This document shows positions 23,584-32,872 of a stretch of DNA of 46,033 nucleotides, piece by piece. The position numbers and the translations under genes are program-made. The DNA is taken from NCBI RefSeq assembly GCF_016908465.1, contig NZ_JAFBDY010000025.1:1-46033 (forward strand), given 5' to 3'. The notes below the pieces were generated by a model, which searched no databases, was not told the DNA's origin, and was given only the letters and a program-made list of their open reading frames with translations. Within the stretch, counting starts at the first letter, position 1, and each line of letters opens with the position of its first letter. This DNA is from Lysinibacillus composti (GTDB lineage: Bacteria; Bacillota; Bacilli; Bacillales_A; Planococcaceae).

Positions 23584-24239
23584 TTTGATTTCACTTCTCC
23601 CTTGTCTATACTATTATTCTTTTTAACAATATTAGCGTACCTACCTGAATATATTCCTTCTCTAAATAAAATAGATTTTATTGTTTTTAGTACAATTCTT
23701 ATATCTAAAATTAAAGAGAGATTATTTGCATACCATATATCTTTCTCAATCTTTTCTGGCCAAGTTAATTTATTTCTTCCATTAACTTGGGCCCACCCAG
23801 TAATACCAGGCTTTAACATAATTCTCTTCTCATCACCCACATTATATTTTTGTAGATGCCCGATTGGTACTGGTCTTGGCCCTATAAAGCTCATTTCTCC
23901 TTTTATAACGTTTAAAATCTGTGGTAATTCATCAATACTTGCCTTCCTCAAAAATTTACCTACCCTGGTTATCCTTGGGTCTGTTGAATCTGTAAAGATT
24001 CCGGACCCTATTTTATCAGCACCACTAATCATGGTCCTGAATTTGTAAACCTTAAACACTTTTGCATTTTGACCTATTCGTTCTTGTCTGAAAAAAATGG
24101 GTCCTTTAGAATCTAGTTTAATAGCGATTGCCACTAAAAAAAGAATAGGAGATATTACTACAATTAATATAACTGAAAAAAAGAAATCCATAGCCCTTTT
24201 TACAAACCTTCTATAAATTTCACCTTTGGAATTATTCAT
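23580..24239 (-). CDS. epsL: Initiating phosphoglycosyl transferase (bacterial sugar transferase)
   Basis: Transfers a phospho-sugar from UDP to undecaprenyl phosphate, starting the repeat unit at the membrane. The 219-residue protein is the minimal PglC/EpsL type: one N-terminal membrane segment (FFFSVILIVVISPILFLVAI), the GPIFFRQERIG motif, FKVYKFRTM, the catalytic ASIDELPQ (Asp-Glu) and the MSFIGPRPVP motif, then KPGITGWAQVNGRN. The ATG at 24239 overlaps the epsN stop codon by one base; an in-frame GTG at 24251 would sit too close to the AAGGGG site. Its neighbours indicate that the donor is a UDP-N-acetylated 4-amino sugar. Confidence 0.93.
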   Translation of the reverse strand: MNNSKGEIYRRFVKRAMDFFFSVILIVVISPILFLVAIAIKLDSKGPIFFRQERIGQNAKVFKVYKFRTMISGADKIGSGIFTDSTDPRITRVGKFLRKASIDELPQILNVIKGEMSFIGPRPVPIGHLQKYNVGDEKRIMLKPGITGWAQVNGRNKLTWPEKIEKDIWYANNLSLILDIRIVLKTIKSILFREGIYSGRYANIVKKNNSIDKGEVKSK

Positions 24240-25369
24240 TATTCTAACCACAACCCCTTAACAGTCTTGACTACTCTTTCTAAGTCCTCGTCCGTCATCT
24301 TCGTATCAGACGGCAAACATACACCATTCTCAAACAACTTCTCCGATACACCTTCACCAACGAAATCATATTTCTCAAAGAACGGCTGCATATGCATTGG
24401 TTTCCATACTGGTCTTGACTCGATATTCTCTGCTTCCAATGCTTCAAATATATCAATAGGCCGTACTTTACCAGACAATGTTATCGAGCTTAACCAATAA
24501 TTTGGTTCATCCCATCCATTGCTAGGCATGAATTTAATGCCTTCAAGCCCACCAAGCTCTCTTTTATAAAACTCAAAGATATAATTCTTCTTCGCAACTC
24601 TCTGATCTAACACTTTAAGCTGCCCTCTACCAATCCCAGCAACAACATTACTCATCCGATAATTAAACCCTAATTCACTATGTTGATAATGCCTTGCTTG
24701 ATCTCTAGATTGAGTTGCCCAAAACCTTACCTTGGCAATTCGCTCTTCATTATTTGAAACAAGCATTCCTCCACCAGAAGTAGTGATAATCTTATTTCCA
24801 TTAAAAGAGAAGATGCCATAATCACCAAAAGTCCCTGTATGCTTACCTTTATAGTAAGTACCCAGCGACTCAGCAGCATCTTCAATAACCGCTACGTTAT
24901 GTTTCTTACAGATTTCCATAATTTTGTCCATATCTGCTGACAAACCATATAGATGGACGACCAGTACTGCCTTTACTTCTGGATACTTTTCAAAAGCTTC
25001 TTCTAAAGCTTTCGGACTCAAATTCCACGTTTCATAATCGCTATCTATAAAAACCGGAATGGCATTCTGATAGATGATTGGATTTGCTGTAGCTGAGAAG
25101 GTAAGTGTTGGACAAAAAACAACATCTCCTTCTCCGACTCCTGCTGCTTTAAGAGCTAGATGAATAGCGGCTGTTCCTGAAGACAATGCCGCCGCTGCTT
25201 TAGAACCAACCTTATCAGCTAGTTCTTTTTCGAATCCATTTACGTTTTCACCTAGGGGGGCAATCCAGTTTGTATCAAAAGCTTCCTTTACATATTGCAT
25301 TTCAAAACCTTCATCACTCATATGCGGTGAAGAGAGGAATATTCTTTCTTTCACTTTTGTCGACTCCAT
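24239..25369 (-). CDS. epsN: PLP-dependent UDP-4-keto-6-deoxy-sugar aminotransferase
   Basis: A DegT/DnrJ/EryC1-family enzyme that adds an amino group to C4 of UDP-4-keto-6-deoxy-GlcNAc, using glutamate and PLP (PglE/EpsN role). The 376-residue product closely follows B. subtilis EpsN: IFLSSPHMSDEG, TNWIAPLGENVNGFE, LSSGTAAIHLAL, the cofactor Asp in VIEDAAESLG (about residue 164), and the PLP-binding Lys193 in IFSFNGNKIITTSGGGM. It starts at ATG 25369 after GGAAG. An 800-bp AT-rich gap with a prepilin gene separates it from galU, so it probably has its own promoter. Confidence 0.95.
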   Translation of the reverse strand: MESTKVKERIFLSSPHMSDEGFEMQYVKEAFDTNWIAPLGENVNGFEKELADKVGSKAAAALSSGTAAIHLALKAAGVGEGDVVFCPTLTFSATANPIIYQNAIPVFIDSDYETWNLSPKALEEAFEKYPEVKAVLVVHLYGLSADMDKIMEICKKHNVAVIEDAAESLGTYYKGKHTGTFGDYGIFSFNGNKIITTSGGGMLVSNNEERIAKVRFWATQSRDQARHYQHSELGFNYRMSNVVAGIGRGQLKVLDQRVAKKNYIFEFYKRELGGLEGIKFMPSNGWDEPNYWLSSITLSGKVRPIDIFEALEAENIESRPVWKPMHMQPFFEKYDFVGEGVSEKLFENGVCLPSDTKMTDEDLERVVKTVKGLWLE

Positions 25370-26166
25370 CTTCTAGACTTCCTTCCCATGTTAAGTTAAT
25401 ATTTTAGTAGATTAGGACTTAATTAGAATCTGTTATTTTTCAATTCCAACTAACTACTAAACCACTAAATGTTATCTATATCTAATAGCCACCTCGTAAT
25501 ATCTATTCAATCTACTAATCAAATACAAAATAGATATTCACCTTTCCTGTAGTCTAAACCGAGTTTCTTCCTATTATATAAACCATTCAATCAATCTATA
25601 AATCTCACTAAAACCACCTCAAACCCTTATCCACCAAGGTTTCTAGAACTCAATCTAACTACGATACTCAGTTCCTTAACTACATTCAATATTTTTCCAT
25701 TTTTTAGGTTGTTAAAAAGCCCGTCAAATCAACGTTTCTCAAATTCAAAAGCCTCGATTTTAGCCGTTTTATCTTTATATACTAACAAAATGATACTATG
25801 TTATATAGATAAATTCCATATATTGTATAATTTCATGATTTTCCACTGATTTTAACACAATATGTTGTGGTTATCTATTGACCATTCTGACTTCCACCTC
25901 AACATTCAATCAGCTTTACATTCAACTAGTCCAAATTACTTTCAAAAAAATCATCACCTGTACGAAAATACCTAAACCAAACACATTACTTTATTACTAC
26001 AAAATAATCATACAATATTCATCAGATGATTTATATAGTTGATTCGCTATATGATTTGGAAATATTTTGATATATTCTTACACCCTAAATGATGTACAAA
26101 TAACAATTTCCTTAACTCTAAAACCAATCCCTCATTCTTTATCATCACACTCAAGTAAATGTGACT
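25370..26166. other. 797-bp AT-rich intergenic region, no gene seen
   Basis: All six frames are broken by frequent stop codons, and no strong stem-loop or repeat stands out. A possible small palindrome ACACAATATGTTGTG lies at 25855-25869. A minus-strand TATAAT lies at 25573-25578 without a good -35 box. The region presumably holds the promoter of the epsN part of the locus. Confidence 0.5.
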
Positions 26167-26547
26167 TCACAAGAATGGTACTTCACCTTCATTATCTTCT
26201 TCATGATCATTTACTGTATGAACACTACAATTCACTTCTCCGTCAACATATGTAATTACACCATTTTCGGGACAAATTTGTTCACCAAATTCTCTAACAT
26301 ACATTGTAAACAATTTTTCATTATTTACTAAATTTTCTAAAGTAAGTTCCATCTCGTAGGATTCTTCTAATTCAACTCTGTTTGTGTGACACACTTCAGT
26401 ATTTGCCTTCTCAATACTAGAGGATATCGAAGGTATCGCGATTACAACGAGTATGCCTAAAATAACTAGTACTGCAAGAACTTCAACGAGCGTTAATCCC
26501 TTTTTATTAAATATTCCCTTTAATTTTCTTATCCATAGACTTTTCAC
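26167..26547 (-). CDS. Type IV prepilin-like protein (ComGC/PilA type)
   Basis: A 126-residue protein with a class III signal: a basic leader KLKGIFNKKG, the prepilin peptidase site G-LTLVEV with Glu at mature position 5, and the hydrophobic helix LAVLVILGILVVIAIPSISS. The C-terminal globular part has three Cys (VCHTNR, QICPEN, VNCSVH) and an acidic end. It starts with GTG 26547 behind AAGGGTG. No pilus assembly genes lie nearby; it depends on an assembly machine and peptidase elsewhere, such as the com pilus. Its position inside the polysaccharide locus is unusual. Confidence 0.85.
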   Translation of the reverse strand: MKSLWIRKLKGIFNKKGLTLVEVLAVLVILGILVVIAIPSISSSIEKANTEVCHTNRVELEESYEMELTLENLVNNEKLFTMYVREFGEQICPENGVITYVDGEVNCSVHTVNDHEEDNEGEVPFL

Positions 26548-26654
26548 TTTGAATCACCCTTACAGATCAAGATTTAATCTTTTTTAATCGAGGTCTATTC
26601 TTAGAAGTGATTGCATAAGAAATACTATACATAAAATAAATAGGGCATCTAACC

Positions 26655-26750
26655 CCTCCTCACACCACACTACCGACAACGTATCCGTGTCTAAGGTGTT
26701 TTTCAACCCACAGCATGACCGAGTGTCTCCATTGATAGTGGTGGAGGAGG
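26655..26750 (-). ncRNA. Candidate structured RNA or mobile-element remnant
   Basis: A noticeably GC-rich patch in AT-rich surroundings. On the minus strand CCTCCTCCACCAC (26750-26738) pairs with GTGGTGTGAGGAGG (26668-26655) with a one-base bulge. It encloses about 70 nt with further possible stems (GACA with TGTC around GGATACGT). No Shine-Dalgarno or good codon pattern is seen. It lies between the prepilin gene and galU. It could be a small RNA, or the non-coding end of a lost IS110-type or group II intron-like element. I could not identify it. Confidence 0.45.
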
Positions 26751-26834
26751 CATCACCAAGTTTAGTTTCATTATAAATCACAAGTACTATATTATATAAC
26801 AATATTTTTACTAATACTTGATAGGTTTACTATC

Positions 26835-27719
26835 TTATTGAATATTTACCTTTGCTTCATTGATCTTTTCGAATAAATACTTATACAAATCTTCACGAAT
26901 TTCCTCATTTTCTAAAGCAATATCAATCGTCGTTTTAACAAAGCCTAGTTTTTCACCAACATCATATCGTTTCCCTTCAAAATCATAAGCAAAGACTTTT
27001 TGGCTTTCATTTAACTTTTGAATGGCATCAGTTAACTGAATTTCTCCACCTGCACCAGTTTCTTGTTTTCCTAAAAACTCGAAGATTTCAGGTGTTAAAA
27101 TGTAGCGACCCATAATCGCTAAATTAGAAGGAGCAGTGCCTTGTTCCGGCTTTTCTACGAAGTTACTAACCTCATAGCGTCTTCCCTCTGAAGAGATTGG
27201 ATCAATAATTCCATAGCGATGTGTTTCTTCATCCGAAACAGTTTGGACACCAATAACAGAAGAACCCGTTTCATTATATTGTTCAATTAATTGTTTTGTG
27301 CAAGGGTTTTCTGCCTGAACAATATCATCCCCTAATAACACCGCAAATGGTTCATCACCAATAAAGTTTCGTGCACACCATACAGCATGACCTAAACCTT
27401 TTGCTTCTTTTTGACGAATATAATGAATTTCCACTTTTGAAGATTGATTGATTTTATCTAAAAGGTCTAACTTCCCTTTTGCTTTCAATGTTTCTTCTAG
27501 TTCAAAATTACGGTCAAAGTGGTCTTCAATTGCACGTTTCCCTTTTCCAGTCACAATAATAATATCTTCAATACCCGATTCAATTGCTTCTTCTACGATA
27601 TATTCAATCGTTGGTCGATCAACGATAGGTAACATTTCTTTAGGCATTGCTTTTGTCGCAGGAAGGAAACGAGTCCCAAGTCCAGCAGCAGGAATTATGG
27701 CTTTTCTGACTTTCTTCAT
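26835..27719 (-). CDS. galU: UTP-glucose-1-phosphate uridylyltransferase
   Basis: Makes UDP-glucose from Glc-1-P and UTP, feeding GalE and glycosyltransferases. The 294-residue product has the nucleotide-binding [39 protein letters not shown], and [20 protein letters not shown], with [10 protein letters not shown] near the C-terminus. I start it at the ATG at 27719, which gives the usual length; a longer in-frame start would overlap pgi. It follows pgi almost directly (gap of one base), so the two provide Glc-6-P/Glc-1-P-derived precursors together; phosphoglucomutase is not in the window. Confidence 0.95.
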   Translation of the reverse strand: MKKVRKAIIPAAGLGTRFLPATKAMPKEMLPIVDRPTIEYIVEEAIESGIEDIIIVTGKGKRAIEDHFDRNFELEETLKAKGKLDLLDKINQSSKVEIHYIRQKEAKGLGHAVWCARNFIGDEPFAVLLGDDIVQAENPCTKQLIEQYNETGSSVIGVQTVSDEETHRYGIIDPISSEGRRYEVSNFVEKPEQGTAPSNLAIMGRYILTPEIFEFLGKQETGAGGEIQLTDAIQKLNESQKVFAYDFEGKRYDVGEKLGFVKTTIDIALENEEIREDLYKYLFEKINEAKVNIQ

Positions 27720-27720
27720 A

Positions 27721-29031
27721 TTAAATAGACATCCTTTCAAAAACCTTAGATTCTTCATTATTTAATAGTTCGAGCATTTTTTTCTTGTATGCCTCAACAC
27801 CAGGTTGATCAAATGGATTTACTTCTACTAAATACGCACTCATGGCACACGCCTTCATAAAGAAGTAAATTAAATACCCTAAATGATAGGCATCTAAACG
27901 ATCTAATTCAAGCTGAATTACAGGAACGCCACCTTCAGCGTGAGCAATCGCTGTTCCTTGTTTTGATGTTGCATTGATATCATTAAAGCTACGATTACTT
28001 AAGTAGTTTAAATGATCTTCATCTCGAACATCGTAAGGTACTGCATAATCATCTGCAATTTCATGGAAGTGAAGTAAAGTTTCAAAAAGAATTGGTGAAC
28101 CATCTTGAATAAACTGACCAATAGCGTGTAAGTCTGTTGAGAAGTTTACAGTTGCTGGGAACAATCCTTTTTCGTCTTTTCCTTCACTTTCACCAAATAA
28201 TTGCTTCCACCAATCATGAAAATTTGCTAATGCTGGTTCAAAGGAAGCTAGTAATTCGACCTTATATCCTTGGTTATATAATTCATTTCTAATAACCGCA
28301 TAACGATATGCTTCATTCTTTTCTAAAGACTCTTCCTTTAATAGAATAGCAGCATGTTTGGCACCAGCGAGTAGTTGAATAATATCAACACCAGCTACAG
28401 CGATTGGTAGTAATCCTACAGCTGTTAATACAGAATAGCGACCACCTATGTTTTGCGGAATTGTAAATTGTCGATAGCCATGTTTTTCTGCAATTCCTTT
28501 TAAAATTCCCTTTTCAGGATCAGTGGTGGCAATTATACGTTGTTTTGCTTTATCACCATAACGCTCTTCCATGTATTGTCTAAAAACACGGAAAGCAAGT
28601 GCCGGTTCCATTGTTGAACCTGATTTAGAAATAACATTTATATAAACTTCTTTATTTACAAGACTCTTAATTAACCGATGAATATAAGCACCACTCATGT
28701 TGTGGCCTACATACACAACTTCAATTCCGTTCGGATGAGACCCAAAGTAAGGTGTCAATGCATCTTGAATCGCTTTTGCTCCTAAATAAGAACCACCAAC
28801 CCCAATGACAACTAACACATCTGCATTTAATTTAATTTCACTTGCAACACTCAAAACTGAACTAATTAACTGACTGTTCTCTTCTAATGGTGAATTAATC
28901 CATCCTGTCGGCTCGTCTTTTGTTTCTTCGATATGTCGATGAATGGTTGCAACAGTAGAAGCGTATTTTGACAAATCAATATTTAAAAATTCTTCATTCA
29001 AAATTGTTGTTTGAAGTAATTGTGATGACAC
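27721..29031 (-). CDS. pgi: Glucose-6-phosphate isomerase
   Basis: Interconverts glucose-6-P and fructose-6-P. The 436-residue product matches the short bacterial type: [19 protein letters not shown], the [20 protein letters not shown] phosphate loop, [19 protein letters not shown], and [20 protein letters not shown]. It starts with GTG 29031 behind GAGGGA (an out-of-frame ATG overlaps it). A pgi gene inside a surface-polysaccharide locus channels central carbon into UDP-sugars. Whether this is the only pgi of the cell cannot be told from the window. Confidence 0.95.
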   Translation of the reverse strand: MSSQLLQTTILNEEFLNIDLSKYASTVATIHRHIEETKDEPTGWINSPLEENSQLISSVLSVASEIKLNADVLVVIGVGGSYLGAKAIQDALTPYFGSHPNGIEVVYVGHNMSGAYIHRLIKSLVNKEVYINVISKSGSTMEPALAFRVFRQYMEERYGDKAKQRIIATTDPEKGILKGIAEKHGYRQFTIPQNIGGRYSVLTAVGLLPIAVAGVDIIQLLAGAKHAAILLKEESLEKNEAYRYAVIRNELYNQGYKVELLASFEPALANFHDWWKQLFGESEGKDEKGLFPATVNFSTDLHAIGQFIQDGSPILFETLLHFHEIADDYAVPYDVRDEDHLNYLSNRSFNDINATSKQGTAIAHAEGGVPVIQLELDRLDAYHLGYLIYFFMKACAMSAYLVEVNPFDQPGVEAYKKKMLELLNNEESKVFERMSI

Positions 29032-29063
29032 ATTCTTCCCTCTTTTCTTCAGTGTTTCAATTC

Positions 29064-30902
29064 TTAAATTACTGAAACGCTTAACGCTTCTTTACGCTGA
29101 TTTTCAAATTTTCCATTTGCTACTGCAACCACTTCTTCTTTTATCTCGTCTATTTCAATAGTTTGTAATTTTAGTAGCAATTCGTTTAAAGAATCATAAT
29201 CCATTGCGTTTGCTTTCCCAACATGAATTTTTGGATACACATGTTCTTCTTGAATCTCTTCTGGATTTAATAATTCTTCGAACATTTTTTCACCAGGACG
29301 TAATCCTGTATATTCTATTTTAATTTCTTCTTCTTTATATCCAGATAATTTGATTAGGTTTTTGGCCAAGTCTGTAATTTTCACTGGTTCGCCCATATCA
29401 AGGACAAATACTTCTCCCCCCCGTGCTAACGTACCAGCTTGTAATACTAAACGTGATGCTTCTGGGATTGTCATGAAGTATCTTGTAATGTCTGGATGAG
29501 TCACCGTTATTGGACCACCAGCAGCAATTTGAGCTCTAAAACGTGGTACAACACTACCACGTGAACCAAGTACATTTCCGAACCTAACTGCTGCAAAAGT
29601 CGTCTTACTACGTGTAGCCAGATTTTGGACCACCATTTCAGCTATACGTTTCGTTGAACCCATCACATTGGGTGGGTTAACTGCTTTATCAGTTGAAATA
29701 AGCACAAAATTAGATATTCCATACTCATGTGCAGCCTCAGCAACATTTTTTGTTCCAAAGATGTTGTTCTTGACCGCTTCTTTTGGGTTGTATTCCATTA
29801 ATGGTACGTGTTTGTGTGCTGCTGCGTGATAAATGACATCTGGTCTAAATTGGGCCACTATATCAAAAATTCTCTCTCGGTCTTGGACATCTGCAATAAT
29901 TGGTACAATTACTGTTTCACCCTCGAATTTTTCAGTTAACTCCATATTTATAGTGTAAATAGAGTTTTCACCGTGTCCTAAAAGAAGAAGCACTTTCGGT
30001 TTGAATTTCATGACTTGACGACAGATTTCTGAACCGATTGATCCTCCTGCACCAGTTACTAAAATCGTTTTCCCTGTTAACTTTTTTGAGATTGCAACCA
30101 TATCGAGTTTTACTTCTTCACGACCTAGTAAATCCTCAATTTTCACTTCTTGCATTTCATTAACTGAAACTTTCCCCGTCATGACATCTTCGATTCTAGG
30201 CATGATTTTCACTTTGGCTTGAGTTGTTGCACATATGTTATAAATTTCCTTGATTCCAAACTTTCCTAATGACGGTATGGCTAAAATGATTTCATCAATT
30301 CCCTTTTCGTTTACGATGTTTGGGATATCTTGAATCGTACCACTCACTTTAACGTTCATTAGGGTTAAGTTTTGTTTATTTGAATCATCATCGACGAATG
30401 CAATCGGATGATATTCTGGGTGTTCGTTGTGTTGGATATTTCGAACTAGCATCGTCCCCGCTTGTCCTGCCCCAACGATTAACACTCGTTTTAAATCACC
30501 TTTAGGTTTGATTGGTGTACGATCATGTGCGATACGCAGTATAAAACGTGAACCTCCAATCAATACAATATGTAATAGCCAAGTGATCACCATTAATCGC
30601 ATATAAACGTCACTTGCTAAAAGTAATTGAACTAAACTTGCAGAAGCGACTGAAATAGTGATTGCATAAAAAATTGTTAGTAATTCACGGACTGACGCGA
30701 CACTCCAAATTCGGTCATATAAATGAAAGAAATGCGCTGCGATATGATGGCTGATTAAAAGGGTAATCGCACTTACCACAATTAAATTATGGGAGAAAAT
30801 ACTGAGATTCGGATGCAGGATCCAAAAACAAAAGAATATTGAACACAGTACAATGACTGAATCCAGGATAAAGAACGTCGTATACCGTAATCTATAGTTC
30901 AT
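29064..30902 (-). CDS. epsC: Membrane UDP-GlcNAc 4,6-dehydratase (EpsC/PglF/CapD type)
   Basis: A 612-residue protein: four N-terminal membrane helices (about residues 5-110), a CoA-binding-like Rossmann domain (VLIVGAGQAGTMLVRNIQ), and a C-terminal dehydratase domain with VTGAGGSIGSEICRQVM. The active-site region STDKAVNPPNVMGSTKRIAE has Met in place of the usual Tyr, as in PglF/FlaA1 enzymes. It would turn UDP-GlcNAc into UDP-4-keto-6-deoxy-GlcNAc, the substrate of EpsN. I chose ATG 30902 because AGAGGTAG precedes it; an upstream TTG in frame would place that site inside the gene. Confidence 0.92.
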   Translation of the reverse strand: MNYRLRYTTFFILDSVIVLCSIFFCFWILHPNLSIFSHNLIVVSAITLLISHHIAAHFFHLYDRIWSVASVRELLTIFYAITISVASASLVQLLLASDVYMRLMVITWLLHIVLIGGSRFILRIAHDRTPIKPKGDLKRVLIVGAGQAGTMLVRNIQHNEHPEYHPIAFVDDDSNKQNLTLMNVKVSGTIQDIPNIVNEKGIDEIILAIPSLGKFGIKEIYNICATTQAKVKIMPRIEDVMTGKVSVNEMQEVKIEDLLGREEVKLDMVAISKKLTGKTILVTGAGGSIGSEICRQVMKFKPKVLLLLGHGENSIYTINMELTEKFEGETVIVPIIADVQDRERIFDIVAQFRPDVIYHAAAHKHVPLMEYNPKEAVKNNIFGTKNVAEAAHEYGISNFVLISTDKAVNPPNVMGSTKRIAEMVVQNLATRSKTTFAAVRFGNVLGSRGSVVPRFRAQIAAGGPITVTHPDITRYFMTIPEASRLVLQAGTLARGGEVFVLDMGEPVKITDLAKNLIKLSGYKEEEIKIEYTGLRPGEKMFEELLNPEEIQEEHVYPKIHVGKANAMDYDSLNELLLKLQTIEIDEIKEEVVAVANGKFENQRKEALSVSVI

Positions 30903-31136
30903 TCCATCTACCTCTTTCAACAAAAAATAGTAATAATTAGAATTTATGCAACTTTAGTCCAAGGTTATGCATGACTTAAGAAATAAACAACAAGTTACTT
31001 CTTCATTGTTTAACATTGCTCAGTCATACTTATCTGCTCACGCATGGTACTAAATACCATCAAATTATAACTGAACAATAGTAAACTAGGAAAAAGAAAT
31101 TATTTACATGTATTTAACAATTTAGAAAATTCTTCT

Positions 31137-31152
31137 ACCTATTACAATAGGT
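31137..31152. promoter_or_regulatory. Palindrome downstream of a possible promoter before epsC
   Basis: ACCTATTACAATAGGT is a perfect palindrome (7+2+7). Read on the minus strand it lies about 15-30 nt after the expected start site of a TATAAT box (31179-31174). It could be an operator. A 13-bp direct repeat ATAAACCTATAAA occurs upstream at 31213-31225 and 31289-31301. Confidence 0.4.
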
Positions 31153-31173
31153 CTATATACGTGGAACGTTTTT

Positions 31174-31204
31174 ATTATATCACCTTATTAATAATTTGAA
31201 AGAG
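31174..31204 (-). promoter_or_regulatory. Possible promoter of the epsC-galU segment
   Basis: A minus-strand TATAAT (31179-31174) has a weak TTTCAA-like -35 box about 17 bp upstream. It lies inside the 430-bp gap between ywqE and epsC; no gene was seen there. Confidence 0.35.
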
Positions 31205-31332
31205 GTAATTGTATAAACCTATAAATTAACAATTATTTTATAGTATTTTTACGCTTTTTTTGACGCAAATTGTCATTTCACTAGTTCAATAAACCTATAA
31301 AACGGTATTCGAAATATTAATTTTAGTATTTG

Positions 31333-32097
31333 TTAAAATAATTTCCACCATTTTCTCTTTTGATTTACTTCAGGTTCATATATTACTAATGGGTTATTTT
31401 TCACAATACGTTCATTATTTTCTAAAAAAAGATCTACTGCATCTAGTTCTTTTTTCCTTTCTAGGTAATCTAGCCCCTCATTATATAAAAAAGGGCGTGT
31501 TGTTAAATTATGGGCGTCCGATCCGTACGTATGCACTAAATTTGCTCTTACTAATTCAAGTGAGATCTTTTGGACAGCGCTACCGAAGTGACCTGCAATA
31601 CTTCCGGAAGTGAGTTGAGCTACTGCCCCTTCACGAATGAGTCGTTCTAAGCGTTCTGGTTTTTCTGCAATAGCTTTATTTCGTTCTGGATGTGCAATTA
31701 TCGGTAAGATTCCCTCAACTAATAAAGCTGAAATAATATTTTTTGTGTATTGAGGTACTGTGCTCGAAGGTAATTCCAATAATAAGTAGTTTGAATTGGC
31801 TAATAAATGGATTTGTTTAGTTTGACAAAGTTCGACAATTTCTTCGCATAATCGTACTTCGTGACCTGTGTGGATTTTAAGAGAGATATTTCGTTGATGT
31901 AATTCGTTTTGAAGTAGTGAAACTTGTTCTGTTACTGCATTAGCAGAAACATCGTATTGAGGATGTAAAGAATGAGACGTTGAAATAATATCTGTAATGC
32001 CTTCGTTAGAGGCAGACTCTAACATCGCTAATGACTGCTCCAGCTCTTCTGGCCCGTCATCCACGTTATATAGAATATGACTATGTATATCAATCAT
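31333..32097 (-). CDS. ywqE: PHP-type protein-tyrosine phosphatase (YwqE/CpsB)
   Basis: A manganese-dependent phosphatase that removes phosphate from the YwqD-type kinase and its targets. The 254-residue product shows the PHP metal-binding positions: MIDIHSHILYNVDDGP at the N-terminus, STSHSLHPQYD, GHEVRL, AHPERNKAI, and YGSDAHNLTTRPF. Length and order match B. subtilis YwqE and pneumococcal CpsB. It follows the kinase gene after a small attenuator-like hairpin. It controls polymer length or export in concert with YwqC and YwqD. Confidence 0.94.
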   Translation of the reverse strand: MIDIHSHILYNVDDGPEELEQSLAMLESASNEGITDIISTSHSLHPQYDVSANAVTEQVSLLQNELHQRNISLKIHTGHEVRLCEEIVELCQTKQIHLLANSNYLLLELPSSTVPQYTKNIISALLVEGILPIIAHPERNKAIAEKPERLERLIREGAVAQLTSGSIAGHFGSAVQKISLELVRANLVHTYGSDAHNLTTRPFLYNEGLDYLERKKELDAVDLFLENNERIVKNNPLVIYEPEVNQKRKWWKLF

Positions 32098-32124
32098 TTT
32101 GAGTAAACACCTTCTTTTTAAGAT

Positions 32125-32163
32125 TTTGAGACAAAGAGAAAAGGCATTTAATCAAATGCCTTT
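32125..32163 (-). terminator. Weak terminator or attenuator between ywqD and ywqE
   Basis: AAAGGCATTT and AAATGCCTTT (32163-32154 with 32149-32140 on the minus strand) form a 10-bp stem with a four-base loop, followed by TTTTCTCTTTG. It overlaps the ywqD stop codon. Confidence 0.6.
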
Positions 32164-32872
32164 ACTCAGCGTTGCCGTAATACTGATAGTAATAGTGATC
32201 TTTATCTAATGTAAAGTTATTCATAACCACACCAATTATATTGGCTTTAGACACTTCAAGTGACTCTTTTGCTTTTAATACGTTTGTTTTATCTGTTCCA
32301 CCCGAGTTAATAACAAGAATGGTTGCATCACATTTATTCGCAATAATTTGTGCATCTGCAACAGATAAAATTGGTGGTGTATCAAAAACGATTAAATCGT
32401 ACTTTTGAGACAACTCTTCCACAATTGCGTCCATACGATTAGAAGCTAATAATTCAGCAGGGTTTGGTGGAATGGCACCACTTGGGATGACATCTAATCC
32501 TTCCACGTCTGTTTTCTTAATGGCCTCATCTAATGTACATTGTTTTGTTAAAAGACTTGAAAGACCAAAAGAATTGATTAAATGAAATGTATAATGTGCA
32601 GTAGGTTTACGCATATCTGAGTCAATTAAGATCACACGTTTACCACCTTGCGCAAATACACCTGCAATATTTGCAGCAGTTGTTGATTTCCCTTCACTCG
32701 GTTCAGCAGAAGTAACAAGTAATGTTTTTAATTCTTGGTCTGGCATCGAGAAATTAATATTTGTTCGAATCGTACGGAACTGTTCTGCAATTACGGATTT
32801 TGGATTCGTTTCAACAACTAAACTTCTCGCCATTGACTTTGCGTTCATTCGTTTTTTCTTCTTATTAAACAT
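32162..32872 (-). CDS. ywqD: Bacterial tyrosine kinase (YwqD/CpsD)
   Basis: A 236-residue BY-kinase catalytic subunit. It has the Walker A loop SAEPSEGKSTTAANIAG (about residues 51-67), the A-prime motif VILIDSDMRKP, Walker B LIVFDTPPIL, and a C-terminal tyrosine cluster (DHYYYQYYGNAE) that is autophosphorylated. It needs the membrane partner YwqC, encoded directly upstream with an 8-bp overlap, to be active. In the family it regulates polysaccharide polymerisation and also phosphorylates UDP-sugar enzymes. Confidence 0.95.
   Translation of the reverse strand: MFNKKKKRMNAKSMARSLVVETNPKSVIAEQFRTIRTNINFSMPDQELKTLLVTSAEPSEGKSTTAANIAGVFAQGGKRVILIDSDMRKPTAHYTFHLINSFGLSSLLTKQCTLDEAIKKTDVEGLDVIPSGAIPPNPAELLASNRMDAIVEELSQKYDLIVFDTPPILSVADAQIIANKCDATILVINSGGTDKTNVLKAKESLEVSKANIIGVVMNNFTLDKDHYYYQYYGNAE

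Noticed and set aside
26584..26802. Open frame of 72 codons upstream of the prepilin gene
   Set aside because: It lies across the GC-rich structured element, has no ribosome-binding site, and its protein resembles nothing known to me. The inverted repeat explains the region better.
30903..31332. EAR (eps-associated RNA) element
   Set aside because: The position would fit, but I could not find its stems by eye. An Infernal scan would be needed.
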